15,841 nt of DNA, from contig JBJKRW010000114.1 of assembly GCA_046704445.1 (NCBI GenBank), forward strand, positions 1 to 15,841, in the 5' to 3' direction. Shown here piece by piece: positions 6,400 to 12,568 of the stretch; the first letter of the stretch is position 1; each line of letters opens with the position of its first letter. A program made the translations under genes and the position numbers. This DNA is from JBJKRW01 sp046704445 (lineage in GTDB: Bacteria; Patescibacteriota; Microgenomatia; UBA1406; GWC2-37-13). The notes under the pieces were generated by a model. It searched no databases. It saw nothing but the letters and a program-made list of their open reading frames with translations, and was not told the DNA's origin.

Positions 6400-8364
6400 A
6401 TGAAAAAATTCCTTTTATTGCTTATTTCGGTTTTTGTATGTTTTTTTGCGGCAAAAGGAATATTTGCGGCCACCACGGCGGGAACCAATCCTCAACCCGC
6501 TACGGAAGCAGCGCCTCCTCCCGCCATGAACTGGCACTGTCTCGATTACGTGCAGTGTAGCGATGCAAATGCGGATTGTTCCGGCCAGGGAGTAACGGTT
6601 CACCGGGCAAAACTGACTACGAAAACAGGAGATCTGCCGAGCAGAGATGCGCAGACAACTATTTTTGTGTGTTTTGCAACGGAATTCGGCAATGTGTGTA
6701 CGAGCGGAGATTCACAGCTTGACATGCAGAAATTGGGCTATGACGGTATTGCAAAATTAAAATCTTCGACAGTGACAGGGGGGAACTATACGTTCCAGGG
6801 GTTGTTTTTGAAAGACGGGAAAACGGAGATAAGCAACGCGGATGTTAAATCAAACGCCTCCGGGCGGCTTATTGCTCCCGTAGAACAGGTGCAAACAAGA
6901 GGATTTATCAAAGAGGTCTATGCTGCAGCTACGCAAGGGACAAAAGTATATGAGCCGGTTGAGCCTCTTGAATGGCAGGACGCAACGCCTATTGCTGCGG
7001 CAAGAAAATGGCTGGCTCTCAATCTTGTTTCAACAAAACAGGAGCCTACGGGAACGGGCGGACAGAAGCAGGGAACGTTTACGTTCGAGGGCGCTTTGGG
7101 TCACTGTGTTCCCATCACCTGGGATCCGTACGGTATTGTTTTTGACAGCCAGAGTCTTGAGCCGATAGATGGAGCGAAGGTTATTTTGACTCGCGAACGG
7201 GCAAACGGTCAATTCACTCTTGTGAACGGAGCAGATACGCCTTCTATCCTGAATCCGTTTGTCACCACGGACGGCGGAACCTTCTCATTTTTTGTTCCGG
7301 ACGGGATATACAGAATGCAGGTAAGCAAGTCGGGATTTACATTTCCCAACCTGTCCGCTAAATTGAACGCAAACGCACTGAATATATATTCCGATATATA
7401 TAGAGGAGAGGATATTATCCAGAAAGGAAAAGTCGAACACCGGGATGTTCCTCTTGATTCTCTTGCCACGCCGTATCACAGCCCGATAAAAATCATTTCC
7501 TATTTCCCCCTGCTGGATAAGGGAACCAATACGTATTATGTGCAGGGAAAGGTCTCCCATCCTCTGGCAAATTTGCAGTTGTATGGTCGTATGCCCGATG
7601 CCAGCGCGCCGGCGGGATTCGTGAAAACAAGAGTTTTGACTTCGACGCGTGCGAACAAACTGGGGCAGTTTAATTTAAGCTATGATTTAAGCCAGCTTTC
7701 GCCGACAGAGATGATTGGAAACTTGGAAGCAACCAAAAGCGACCTGAGTCAAACCTCATCCGCGGTAAACGTACAAGGGGCAAGTACTCAAACCGATGTC
7801 GCTACTCTTGCGCTTGAACCGATTCCCAACTACCTTGAAGGATATGCATACGACTCCAACCATAACGCGTTGCCGAAAGCGACAGTCGGAGTGTATTTGA
7901 CCTATTCAAATAAACCCGCCTATCAGACGACCGCGGACGAAAACGGGTATTATAAGATTTCTTCCGAATATCTTCCGCCGATGGCATATGACATCAAATA
8001 CACGACAGCAACGGGGTTAAGTTATACTATCGCACCGTCGAAGTTCATTGCGGAAAATGCGGATTTTATCAAATCACAACAGACGGACCTTTATCAGTTC
8101 AAGAACAAAAACGGTCAGCTTTTTTCCGCAACCTCCCAACAGAAATATGCGAATAATGGAATTACCCCGCAGCCGGAGACAACAAGACCTCCAACCGAAG
8201 AGAGCACTTCGTCTCAGGGAATGCTTGAGGTTGTCGTAGCGCTTATTGTCGCACTTGTGCTTATAGGAACCTCCGTAGTCATTTATATAATGAGAAAAAA
8301 ACGAATGGGATTTCAAACCCCGCCTCCTGATGAGCCACCTCAACCTTCTGTTCCTTCCGCATAA
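6400..8364 (+). CDS. Membrane-anchored surface protein with carboxypeptidase-regulatory-like repeats
   Basis: The protein has 654 residues. A signal peptide (about 1-24) precedes a Cys-containing region (47-100). At least two Ig-like modules of the carboxypeptidase-regulatory (CarboxypepD_reg/CnaB-like) type follow. The first spans about residues 244-316, running from YGIVFDSQSLEPIDGAKV to DGIYRMQVSKSGF. The second spans about 480-545, running from EGYAYDSNHNALPKATVGVY to ENGYYKI. A middle segment (377-470) looks like a third, divergent module. A Pro/Thr/Ser-rich stalk (587-606) leads to one membrane span (about 609-630), then MRKKR and a short Pro-rich cytoplasmic tail. The layout suggests a single-pass envelope protein with an external beta-sandwich rod. 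Its binding partner is unknown. Confidence 0.75.
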   Translation: MKKFLLLLISVFVCFFAAKGIFAATTAGTNPQPATEAAPPPAMNWHCLDYVQCSDANADCSGQGVTVHRAKLTTKTGDLPSRDAQTTIFVCFATEFGNVCTSGDSQLDMQKLGYDGIAKLKSSTVTGGNYTFQGLFLKDGKTEISNADVKSNASGRLIAPVEQVQTRGFIKEVYAAATQGTKVYEPVEPLEWQDATPIAAARKWLALNLVSTKQEPTGTGGQKQGTFTFEGALGHCVPITWDPYGIVFDSQSLEPIDGAKVILTRERANGQFTLVNGADTPSILNPFVTTDGGTFSFFVPDGIYRMQVSKSGFTFPNLSAKLNANALNIYSDIYRGEDIIQKGKVEHRDVPLDSLATPYHSPIKIISYFPLLDKGTNTYYVQGKVSHPLANLQLYGRMPDASAPAGFVKTRVLTSTRANKLGQFNLSYDLSQLSPTEMIGNLEATKSDLSQTSSAVNVQGASTQTDVATLALEPIPNYLEGYAYDSNHNALPKATVGVYLTYSNKPAYQTTADENGYYKISSEYLPPMAYDIKYTTATGLSYTIAPSKFIAENADFIKSQQTDLYQFKNKNGQLFSATSQQKYANNGITPQPETTRPPTEESTSSQGMLEVVVALIVALVLIGTSVVIYIMRKKRMGFQTPPPDEPPQPSVPSA

Positions 8365-8366
8365 TG

Positions 8367-8396
8367 TTGACTTTTGGACCAATCCTTTGTTAATAT
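8367..8396 (+). promoter_or_regulatory. Possible promoter of the Nmad1-type gene
   Basis: TTGACT (8367-8372) is followed after 18 nt by TAATAT (8391-8396), 13 nt before the ATG at 8410. The -10 is only a partial match. Confidence 0.4.
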
Positions 8397-8409
8397 TTCA
8401 GGTATTGCC

Positions 8410-8721
8410 ATGAAAGAACCCCGTTACCTGGATGAATCGTTTGAAAAAGTATGCCAGGAGATGTTGGAAATCTTCATACAGAAACATAAGGACTACGGAA
8501 AAGGCAACATACTTGATACGGGCGAAATGGGGATACTGTTCAGGATAAGCGACAAGATAAATCGGCTTAAACATCTTCTATCAAACAACAAACAGCCTTG
8601 TAATGAAACAATCGAAGACAACTGGGCCGATATAGCGGTCTACGGAGTAATTGCGTTACTGTACAGAAGAGGATGGTTTAAGAAGCTTGAGTTAAAGGGC
8701 AAACGCGGATCTTCAAAATAA
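8410..8721 (+). CDS. Nmad1/DUF1599-like protein
   Basis: The protein has 103 residues from the ATG at 8410. It shows the pattern of the DUF1599 family (nucleotide modification associated domain 1): KHKDYGKGN near residues 25-33, GILFRISDKINRLKHLL (41-57), and EDNWADIAVYGVIALLYRR (69-87), where the acidic helix recalls MazG-like/dUTPase-like all-alpha folds. Known members often occur in phages and modification gene sets and are thought to act on nucleotides, but the reaction is not settled. Upstream in-frame TTG 8374 would add 12 residues but falls between the -35 and -10 boxes, so the ATG is preferred. It stands between the surface protein and ComM without an obvious functional partner. Confidence 0.7.
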   Translation: MKEPRYLDESFEKVCQEMLEIFIQKHKDYGKGNILDTGEMGILFRISDKINRLKHLLSNNKQPCNETIEDNWADIAVYGVIALLYRRGWFKKLELKGKRGSSK

Positions 8722-8776
8722 CCCCTAATCTACTTTTTGTCGCATATAAGCTATCGCAAGACACAGGAACAGTCTT

Positions 8777-8782
8777 TACAAT
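8777..8782 (+). promoter_or_regulatory. -10 box of comM
   Basis: TACAAT lies exactly 6 nt before GTG 8789. Together with the usual MLAKV N-terminus of the family, it supports GTG as the start of a leaderless message. Confidence 0.5.
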
Positions 8783-8788
8783 GGATGA

Positions 8789-10303
8789 GTGCTTGCCAAA
8801 GTGGTTTCGGGTACCATTGCGGGATTCGATGCGGCGTTTATAGAGGTGGAGGTCGATGTGGCACAGAAGGGGCTGCCTAGTTTTACGATTGTCGGACTGC
8901 CGGACAAAACGGTTGACGAGGCAAAAGACAGAGTAAAAACCGCAATCGTCAATACCGGATATCAAATGCCCAGATCCCGCATTACCGTAAATTTGGCACC
9001 CGCCGATATTCCCAAAGAAGGCTCCGGATTTGATCTCCCGATCGCGGTGGGAATCCTTATTGCGGCCAAGCTGATTTGTTGTGGAATACAGGACAGCGCA
9101 TTTATCGGAGAGCTTTCTCTTGACGGAAACATACGGAGAGTTCCGGGTGTCATATCGATTGTGGAAATGTTGCAAAAAAAGAACATCAAGCGTGTATTTG
9201 TTCCCCGGCAGAATGCGTTTGAGGCCGCGCTCGTCTACGGTATCGACATATATCCTGCGGGAACCCTGCAGGAACTGGTTTTTCATCTAAGCGGGATTAG
9301 TGTTATTCATAAGCAACAAGTTTCGAAGATATGTGTTAAAGACGTTGAATCCGATTTTGATTTCCGTGACGTCAGAGGACAGGAAAAAGCGAAGCGGGCC
9401 CTTGAGATTGCTGCGACAGGTTTCCATAATGTTTATTTCCACGGAGTGCCCGGGGCAGGAAAGACAATGCTTGCAAGGTCGTTCGCAACAATTCTTCCCC
9501 CTTTGGACTATGCAGAAATTCTTGAAGTTACAAAAATATATTCGAATGCGGGTTTGCTGAGCGCTGAACCGTATATTAACAGCCGGCCATTCAGAAGCCC
9601 TCACCACACGGTTTCCAGGATAGGATTGATAGGTGGGGGAGGAAAGCCGAAGCCGGGAGAAATATCATTGGCACACAGAGGGGTGTTGTTCCTGGATGAA
9701 TTTTCCGAATTCCCAAGATCCGTACTTGAATCATTGAGGCAGCCTCTTGAGGATGGGTATGTGTCCGTTTCCCGGATCGCCGGCAGTTGCCGTTTTCCGT
9801 GCAGATTTATTATGATTGCCGCCTCGAACCCCTGTCCGTGCGGATATCTGGGGCATCCGAAAAAGCAATGTTCATGCACGCTTTCAATGATTCTTAAATA
9901 CAAAAAAAGAATATCAGGACCTTTAATGGACAGAATCGATTTATTTGTGGATATTGAGCCGGTATCCGAAGAAAAAATTTTTGCAAAATTGTCCGGTCAA
10001 TCAAGCGCAGATATTCGTTCCCGGGTTCTTGCGGGGAGGAAAAAGCAGAAACACAGATTCCGCGACCTCCGGATTATTTCGAACGCGGAAATGAATATGA
10101 AAGATATCATCAAGTATTGTCAATTTAGCGCTTCGGGTCACTCACTTCTTAAGCAGGCGGTTTCAAAATTTTCCATGTCGGTCAGGTCATACATTAAGAC
10201 GATCAAGGTTTCGCGGACGATTGCCGACCTGCAAGGAAAGGACGTGATCGATGAATTATGCATTGCGGAGGCTCTCCAGTATCGTGATCAAAAAGGCATA
10301 TAG
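8789..10303 (+). CDS. comM: ComM/YifB-type AAA+ ATPase (Mg-chelatase-like)
   Basis: The protein has 504 residues, the family's normal length. The N-terminal ChlI-like domain (about 1-170) begins with the characteristic MLAKVVSGTIAGFDAAFIEV and contains GLPSFTIVGLPD. Walker A is GVPGAGKT (219-226) and Walker B is GVLFLDEF (298-305). The sensor region is GPLMDRIDL (377-385). Four cysteines at 349, 351, 361 and 363 could bind zinc. The C-terminal Mg_chelatase_C domain includes KVSRTIADL (473-481). ComM proteins are branch-migration helicases that help integrate DNA during natural transformation. The GTG start matches the family's N-terminus and the -10 spacing. Two VirB2-like genes follow at once, consistent with a DNA-uptake context, though that link is inferred. 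Confidence 0.93.
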   Translation: MLAKVVSGTIAGFDAAFIEVEVDVAQKGLPSFTIVGLPDKTVDEAKDRVKTAIVNTGYQMPRSRITVNLAPADIPKEGSGFDLPIAVGILIAAKLICCGIQDSAFIGELSLDGNIRRVPGVISIVEMLQKKNIKRVFVPRQNAFEAALVYGIDIYPAGTLQELVFHLSGISVIHKQQVSKICVKDVESDFDFRDVRGQEKAKRALEIAATGFHNVYFHGVPGAGKTMLARSFATILPPLDYAEILEVTKIYSNAGLLSAEPYINSRPFRSPHHTVSRIGLIGGGGKPKPGEISLAHRGVLFLDEFSEFPRSVLESLRQPLEDGYVSVSRIAGSCRFPCRFIMIAASNPCPCGYLGHPKKQCSCTLSMILKYKKRISGPLMDRIDLFVDIEPVSEEKIFAKLSGQSSADIRSRVLAGRKKQKHRFRDLRIISNAEMNMKDIIKYCQFSASGHSLLKQAVSKFSMSVRSYIKTIKVSRTIADLQGKDVIDELCIAEALQYRDQKGI

Positions 10304-10305
10304 TA

Positions 10306-10334
10306 TTGACAAACCGTTTTATATTAACTATGAT
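10306..10334 (+). promoter_or_regulatory. Promoter of the VirB2-like pair
   Basis: TTGACA (10306-10311), a 17-nt spacer and TATGAT (10329-10334) begin 2 bases after the comM stop. The predicted start near 10341 rules out start codons further upstream for the first VirB2-like gene. A further CATAAT (10342-10347) sits 6 nt before an in-frame TTG at 10354. Confidence 0.65.
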
Positions 10335-10362
10335 TATGTTACATAATAATTTATTGCGTATT

Positions 10363-10719
10363 ATGAACCCATTAAATTTGTTTACGGTGTATGCGGCGGA
10401 CGCTCAAGTGTCGCTTCCTTTTCAAATTCCTTCGCTTGGTGATCTTTTAACGTTTTTTATCCGGATTTTCTTTATTATTGCAGGTTTGACGGCCCTTCTT
10501 TTTCTTTTGACAGGCGCCTTGCAATGGATTACGTCGGGAGGAAGCAAGGAAAACGTCGACAAGGCACGGGAAAGGATCCAGCAAGCGTTGATCGGAGTGA
10601 TTCTCATCGTGGCGGTTCTTACGTTAATAACCCTGTTCGAGCAGGTAATTTTCAACAAGCAGATTTGCTTTGGAATAAGCTGTCCGATTGATTTCAAGTC
10701 GTTGAACTTGATTAAATAA
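10363..10719 (+). CDS. VirB2/TrbC-like two-span membrane protein (pilin-like) 1
   Basis: The protein has 118 residues from the ATG at 10363; an in-frame TTG at 10354 is also possible. A short N-terminus ending in AADAQ leads to a first membrane span (about 29-54). A small polar loop follows, with WITSGGSKENVDKARERIQQA (55-75), and then a second span (76-97). The Trp/Gly-rich hairpin and the 'GGxxENVxKARxRI' loop are typical of the TrbC/VirB2-like proteins common in CPR genomes. These are candidate pilins of a type IV secretion-like machine. Cys102 and Cys107 lie in the tail. It forms a pair with the next gene, 13 bases downstream. Pilin function is inferred from topology. Confidence 0.68.
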   Translation: MNPLNLFTVYAADAQVSLPFQIPSLGDLLTFFIRIFFIIAGLTALLFLLTGALQWITSGGSKENVDKARERIQQALIGVILIVAVLTLITLFEQVIFNKQICFGISCPIDFKSLNLIK

Positions 10720-10732
10720 TCATAGACTCTAC

Positions 10733-11125
10733 ATGGTGAAGCAACTGAAATATCACATTATCTTTCTGTTGGAGTTGCTGTTTATGTTTTCGTCTCCCGT
10801 ATTTGCACAATCAATTCAATCGTGGGGCAATTGTGTGACGCCTGAAGGAGTTCCGACATTTTCCTGTCTTGAGATCGTCTTCGGAAATCTGGTAACCATT
10901 GCTTCGGGCCTTGTTATTTTGGTTTTGTTTGTTATGTTTGTGATCGGGGGGTTTAACTATTTGACGTCGTTCGGCAATCCGGAAAAAATAAAAAAGGCAC
11001 AAGGGACCCTTAAGTATGCGTTACTCGGATTTGTATTGTTTCTCAGCTCTTACCTGATTCTTAAAATCATTGACGCGCTTTTCTTGGGAAACCAGGGACA
11101 CATTTTTGAATTCAATCTGCATTGA
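10733..11125 (+). CDS. VirB2/TrbC-like two-span membrane protein (pilin-like) 2
   Basis: The protein has 130 residues. A clear signal peptide (about 1-25, ending SPVFA before QS) is followed by a short external segment with Cys34 and Cys45. Two membrane spans (about 51-74 and 93-112) flank a polar loop, YLTSFGNPEKIKKAQGTLKYA. It parallels the preceding protein in layout, with the same Gly/Asn/Lys loop and aligned spans, so the pair probably arose by an old duplication. Possible roles are a second pilin or a membrane partner of the VirB6-like channel. The ATG is preceded by no clear ribosome-binding site. The gene converges on the 49-residue protein gene, with two bases between stops. Confidence 0.68.
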   Translation: MVKQLKYHIIFLLELLFMFSSPVFAQSIQSWGNCVTPEGVPTFSCLEIVFGNLVTIASGLVILVLFVMFVIGGFNYLTSFGNPEKIKKAQGTLKYALLGFVLFLSSYLILKIIDALFLGNQGHIFEFNLH

Positions 11126-11127
11126 TT

Positions 11128-11277
11128 CTACGGAGTTGGCGTGATAAGAATAACTTTGATCCCGTTGTTTTCGGGAATAGGAGAAACCATCTTGTTGCTC
11201 GACTTGATCAGGTTATAGGCAACAAAGATAAGAAGGGCGAAACCAAGCGCGATTAAAACAATGCCGAAATTTTTCAT
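11128..11277 (-). CDS. 49-residue membrane protein coupled to the glycosyltransferase
   Basis: The ATG at 11277 overlaps the stop codon of the glycosyltransferase gene (ATGA arrangement), suggesting translational coupling. One hydrophobic span (FGIVLIALGFALLIFVAYNLI, about residues 4-23) precedes a polar tail ending in ITPTP. Similar small proteins are not identifiable by eye. The orientation, overlap and membrane span suggest an accessory to the lipid-linked glycosyltransferase or a small envelope protein. The stop is two bases from the convergent VirB2-like gene. Confidence 0.6.
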   Translation of the reverse strand: MKNFGIVLIALGFALLIFVAYNLIKSSNKMVSPIPENNGIKVILITPTP

Positions 11278-12209
11278 ACGTGTATATTGAGGGAATCGCC
11301 GATAATATATTGGGGTCTTTTCCTTACCTCCTGGTATATTTTCCCCACATATTCTCCAATGATACCGATGGTGATAAGCTGGATTCCTCCCAAAAACATA
11401 ATGCCGACAAACAGGCCGGTCCAACCGATAATGTATTCCTGGGGATGGATGAGTTTATTGATGAGGGTATAGATAATGCCGATGAATCCGAACACGCCGA
11501 CAATAAATCCGAAATATGAAGCAAGCCGGAGAGGTTTTATTGAGAATGACGTGATTCCTTCAAGTGCGAAATTAATCATTTTGGACAGTGAGTAATGTGT
11601 TTTGCCGGAAAATCTTTTCTCCCGTTTGAAATATACGTATTCGGCAGGATATCCTCCCCAGGCTACAAGTCCACGCAGAAATCTGCTTTGTTCTTTAAGG
11701 GAGTTGAGAAAATCAACGACCTTCCGGTCAAGAAGCCGGTAATCTCCGACATCTGCGGGAATGTTGGTGTCCGACAAGAAATTAATCAACCGGTAAAAAA
11801 GAGATGCCGTTTGTTTTTTGAATGTGGTTTCTCCTTCTCTTTCCTGTCTTTTTGCGTACACCACCTTGGCTCCTTTTTTCCATTTTTGCACCATTTCCCT
11901 GATCAGTTCCGGCGGGTCCTGCAGATCCGCATCAATACTGATGACCGCACTGCCTTTGGCATACAGGTATCCGCAGGTTAACGCCATTTGATGTCCGAAA
12001 TTCCGGGAAAAAGATACGACTTTAATACGGCCGTCTTTTAATGCGAGGATCCTTATATTCGAAAAAGTTTGGTCCGTTGATCCGTCATCGATTAATAAGA
12101 GTTCATAATCGAAGGATTTTAATGCAGAAGTAAGGCGTTTGAGTAGTGGTTGAATATTATCCTGTTCGTTATAGACGGGGACGATAACTGAAATTTCCGG
12201 GTCAGTCAT
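11274..12209 (-). CDS. GT2-family polyisoprenyl-phosphate glycosyltransferase (GtrB/DPM1-like)
   Basis: The protein has 311 residues. The GT-A domain opens with ISVIVPVYNEQDNI (6-19), has LLIDDGSTDQT (38-48), the nucleotide-sugar/metal motif SIDADLQDPP (91-100) and QSRFLRG (174-180). Two membrane spans follow (about 229-250 and 263-285). This is the architecture of GtrB/YfdH and related enzymes, which move a sugar from a nucleotide donor to undecaprenyl phosphate on the cytoplasmic face. The sugar cannot be predicted. The ATG is placed by an extended -10 box 6 nt upstream. The tRNA gene ends 29 bases before the start codon on the same strand, so read-through from its promoter is possible. Confidence 0.9.
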   Translation of the reverse strand: MTDPEISVIVPVYNEQDNIQPLLKRLTSALKSFDYELLLIDDGSTDQTFSNIRILALKDGRIKVVSFSRNFGHQMALTCGYLYAKGSAVISIDADLQDPPELIREMVQKWKKGAKVVYAKRQEREGETTFKKQTASLFYRLINFLSDTNIPADVGDYRLLDRKVVDFLNSLKEQSRFLRGLVAWGGYPAEYVYFKREKRFSGKTHYSLSKMINFALEGITSFSIKPLRLASYFGFIVGVFGFIGIIYTLINKLIHPQEYIIGWTGLFVGIMFLGGIQLITIGIIGEYVGKIYQEVRKRPQYIIGDSLNIHV

Positions 12210-12215
12210 GGTCTA

Positions 12216-12224
12216 ATTATAGCA
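12216..12224 (-). promoter_or_regulatory. Extended -10 box of the glycosyltransferase gene
   Basis: Minus-strand TGCTATAAT, with TATAAT exactly 6 nt before the ATG at 12209. It begins shortly after the tRNA 3' end and predicts a leaderless mRNA. Confidence 0.65.
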
Positions 12225-12238
12225 TGTTGTGTTTCGTG

Positions 12239-12488
12239 TTACGGAGCCAGGAGTTGGACCTGGTCTAGAAGATTATGCACCTTCTCTAATTACTTAGAGG
12301 GTAGGACTATGTCTTCCCCTTTATGGCGGGGTTGGCGTATAGTCTCTACGGGGTTCGTAGTTTACGAACTTCCCACGGCGTTATCCTTTCTTAAACAGGA
12401 CTTCACCGTTATAGCCAAATACCCAAATATATTTCTATTATTTGGGGCCCATTATTGAGCCTTCTGTGCAACCGTACACTACTCCGTA
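12239..12488 (-). tRNA. tRNA with anticodon CAU (Met elongator or Ile2), interrupted by a group I intron
   Basis: The exons are 12458-12488 (5', 31 nt) and 12239-12277 (3', 39 nt). The spliced 70-nt product folds as a tRNA. The acceptor stem is TACGGAG/CTCCGTA (7 bp) and the D arm GTGT/GCAC with GG in a 6-nt loop. The anticodon stem is GAAGG/TCTTC with loop CTCATAA (anticodon CAU). A 4-nt variable loop precedes T stem CCAGG/CCTGG with loop TCCAACT. A73 is the discriminator and CCA is not encoded. The stem lacks the three G-C pairs of bacterial initiators, and the 11-24 pair is T-A, so it is an elongator Met or an Ile2 (lysidine) tRNA. Oddities are C at position 55 instead of T, a weak T1-A72 pair and a short D loop. 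Confidence 0.88.
12278..12457 (-). ncRNA. Self-splicing group I intron (about 180 nt) in the tRNA anticodon loop
   Basis: It is inserted after T33 and ends in the expected terminal G (12278). P1: exon GGCU pairs with GGCC (12446-12449), giving the required U·G at the splice site. P10: exon CAU pairs with AUG (12450-12452). P2: CCCAAATA/TATTTGGG. P3: TTGGC (12414-12418)/GCCAA (12332-12336). P4: ACGG/CCGT. P5: TCCT/AGGA. P6: GGG/CCC capped by GTTCGTA/TACGAAC. P7: GACTAT (12339-12344)/ATAGTC (12305-12310), with the R-like GTAGAGACTA and S-like GACATAGTCC context. P8: CCCC/GGGG. P9: CTCTAA-GTAA-TTAGAG, a GNRA-capped hairpin. The compact size and tRNA location resemble the IC3-type introns known in bacterial tRNA genes. 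No open frame fits inside it. Confidence 0.92.
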
Positions 12489-12498
12489 AGATATAAGA

Positions 12499-12528
12499 AT
12501 TATACAGTATTATGAGTAGGCCTGTCAA
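12499..12528 (-). promoter_or_regulatory. Promoter of the intron-containing tRNA gene
   Basis: Minus strand: TTGACA (12523-12528), an 18-nt spacer, then TATAAT (12499-12504). Both hexamers are perfect. The predicted start near 12492 leaves a 5' leader of only about 4 nt before the mature tRNA end. Confidence 0.8.
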
Positions 12529-12540
12529 TAAAATTTGAAT

Positions 12541-12550
12541 ATGATATCAT
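12541..12550. promoter_or_regulatory. 10-bp palindrome between tRNA promoter and helix-turn-helix gene
   Basis: ATGATATCAT is a perfect palindrome just upstream of a GATAAT -10-like box (12552-12557) for the gene at 12569. It could be an operator for that gene's HTH product. In such A+T-rich DNA a chance palindrome is quite possible. Confidence 0.25.
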
Positions 12551-12568
12551 AGATAATGAGTCTAATAT

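Noticed and set aside
8678..9286. 202-residue minus-strand frame opposite comM
   Set aside because: Fully antisense to the well-recognised ComM N-terminus, with no domain.
11595..11981. Plus-strand frame opposite the glycosyltransferase
   Set aside because: Shadow of a clear GT2 gene, without start signals.
12239..12488. Reading the interrupted tRNA as Leu-CAA (uninterrupted CTCAA loop)
   Set aside because: It leaves no 3' half of the stem and no long variable arm. Splicing after U33 gives a perfect 7-nt CTCATAA loop.
12239..12500. RNase P RNA or tmRNA as explanation of the structured region
   Set aside because: Paired ends and a T arm first suggested tmRNA, but there is no tag frame. The P7/P8/P9 helices and guide pairing fit a group I intron inside a tRNA instead.
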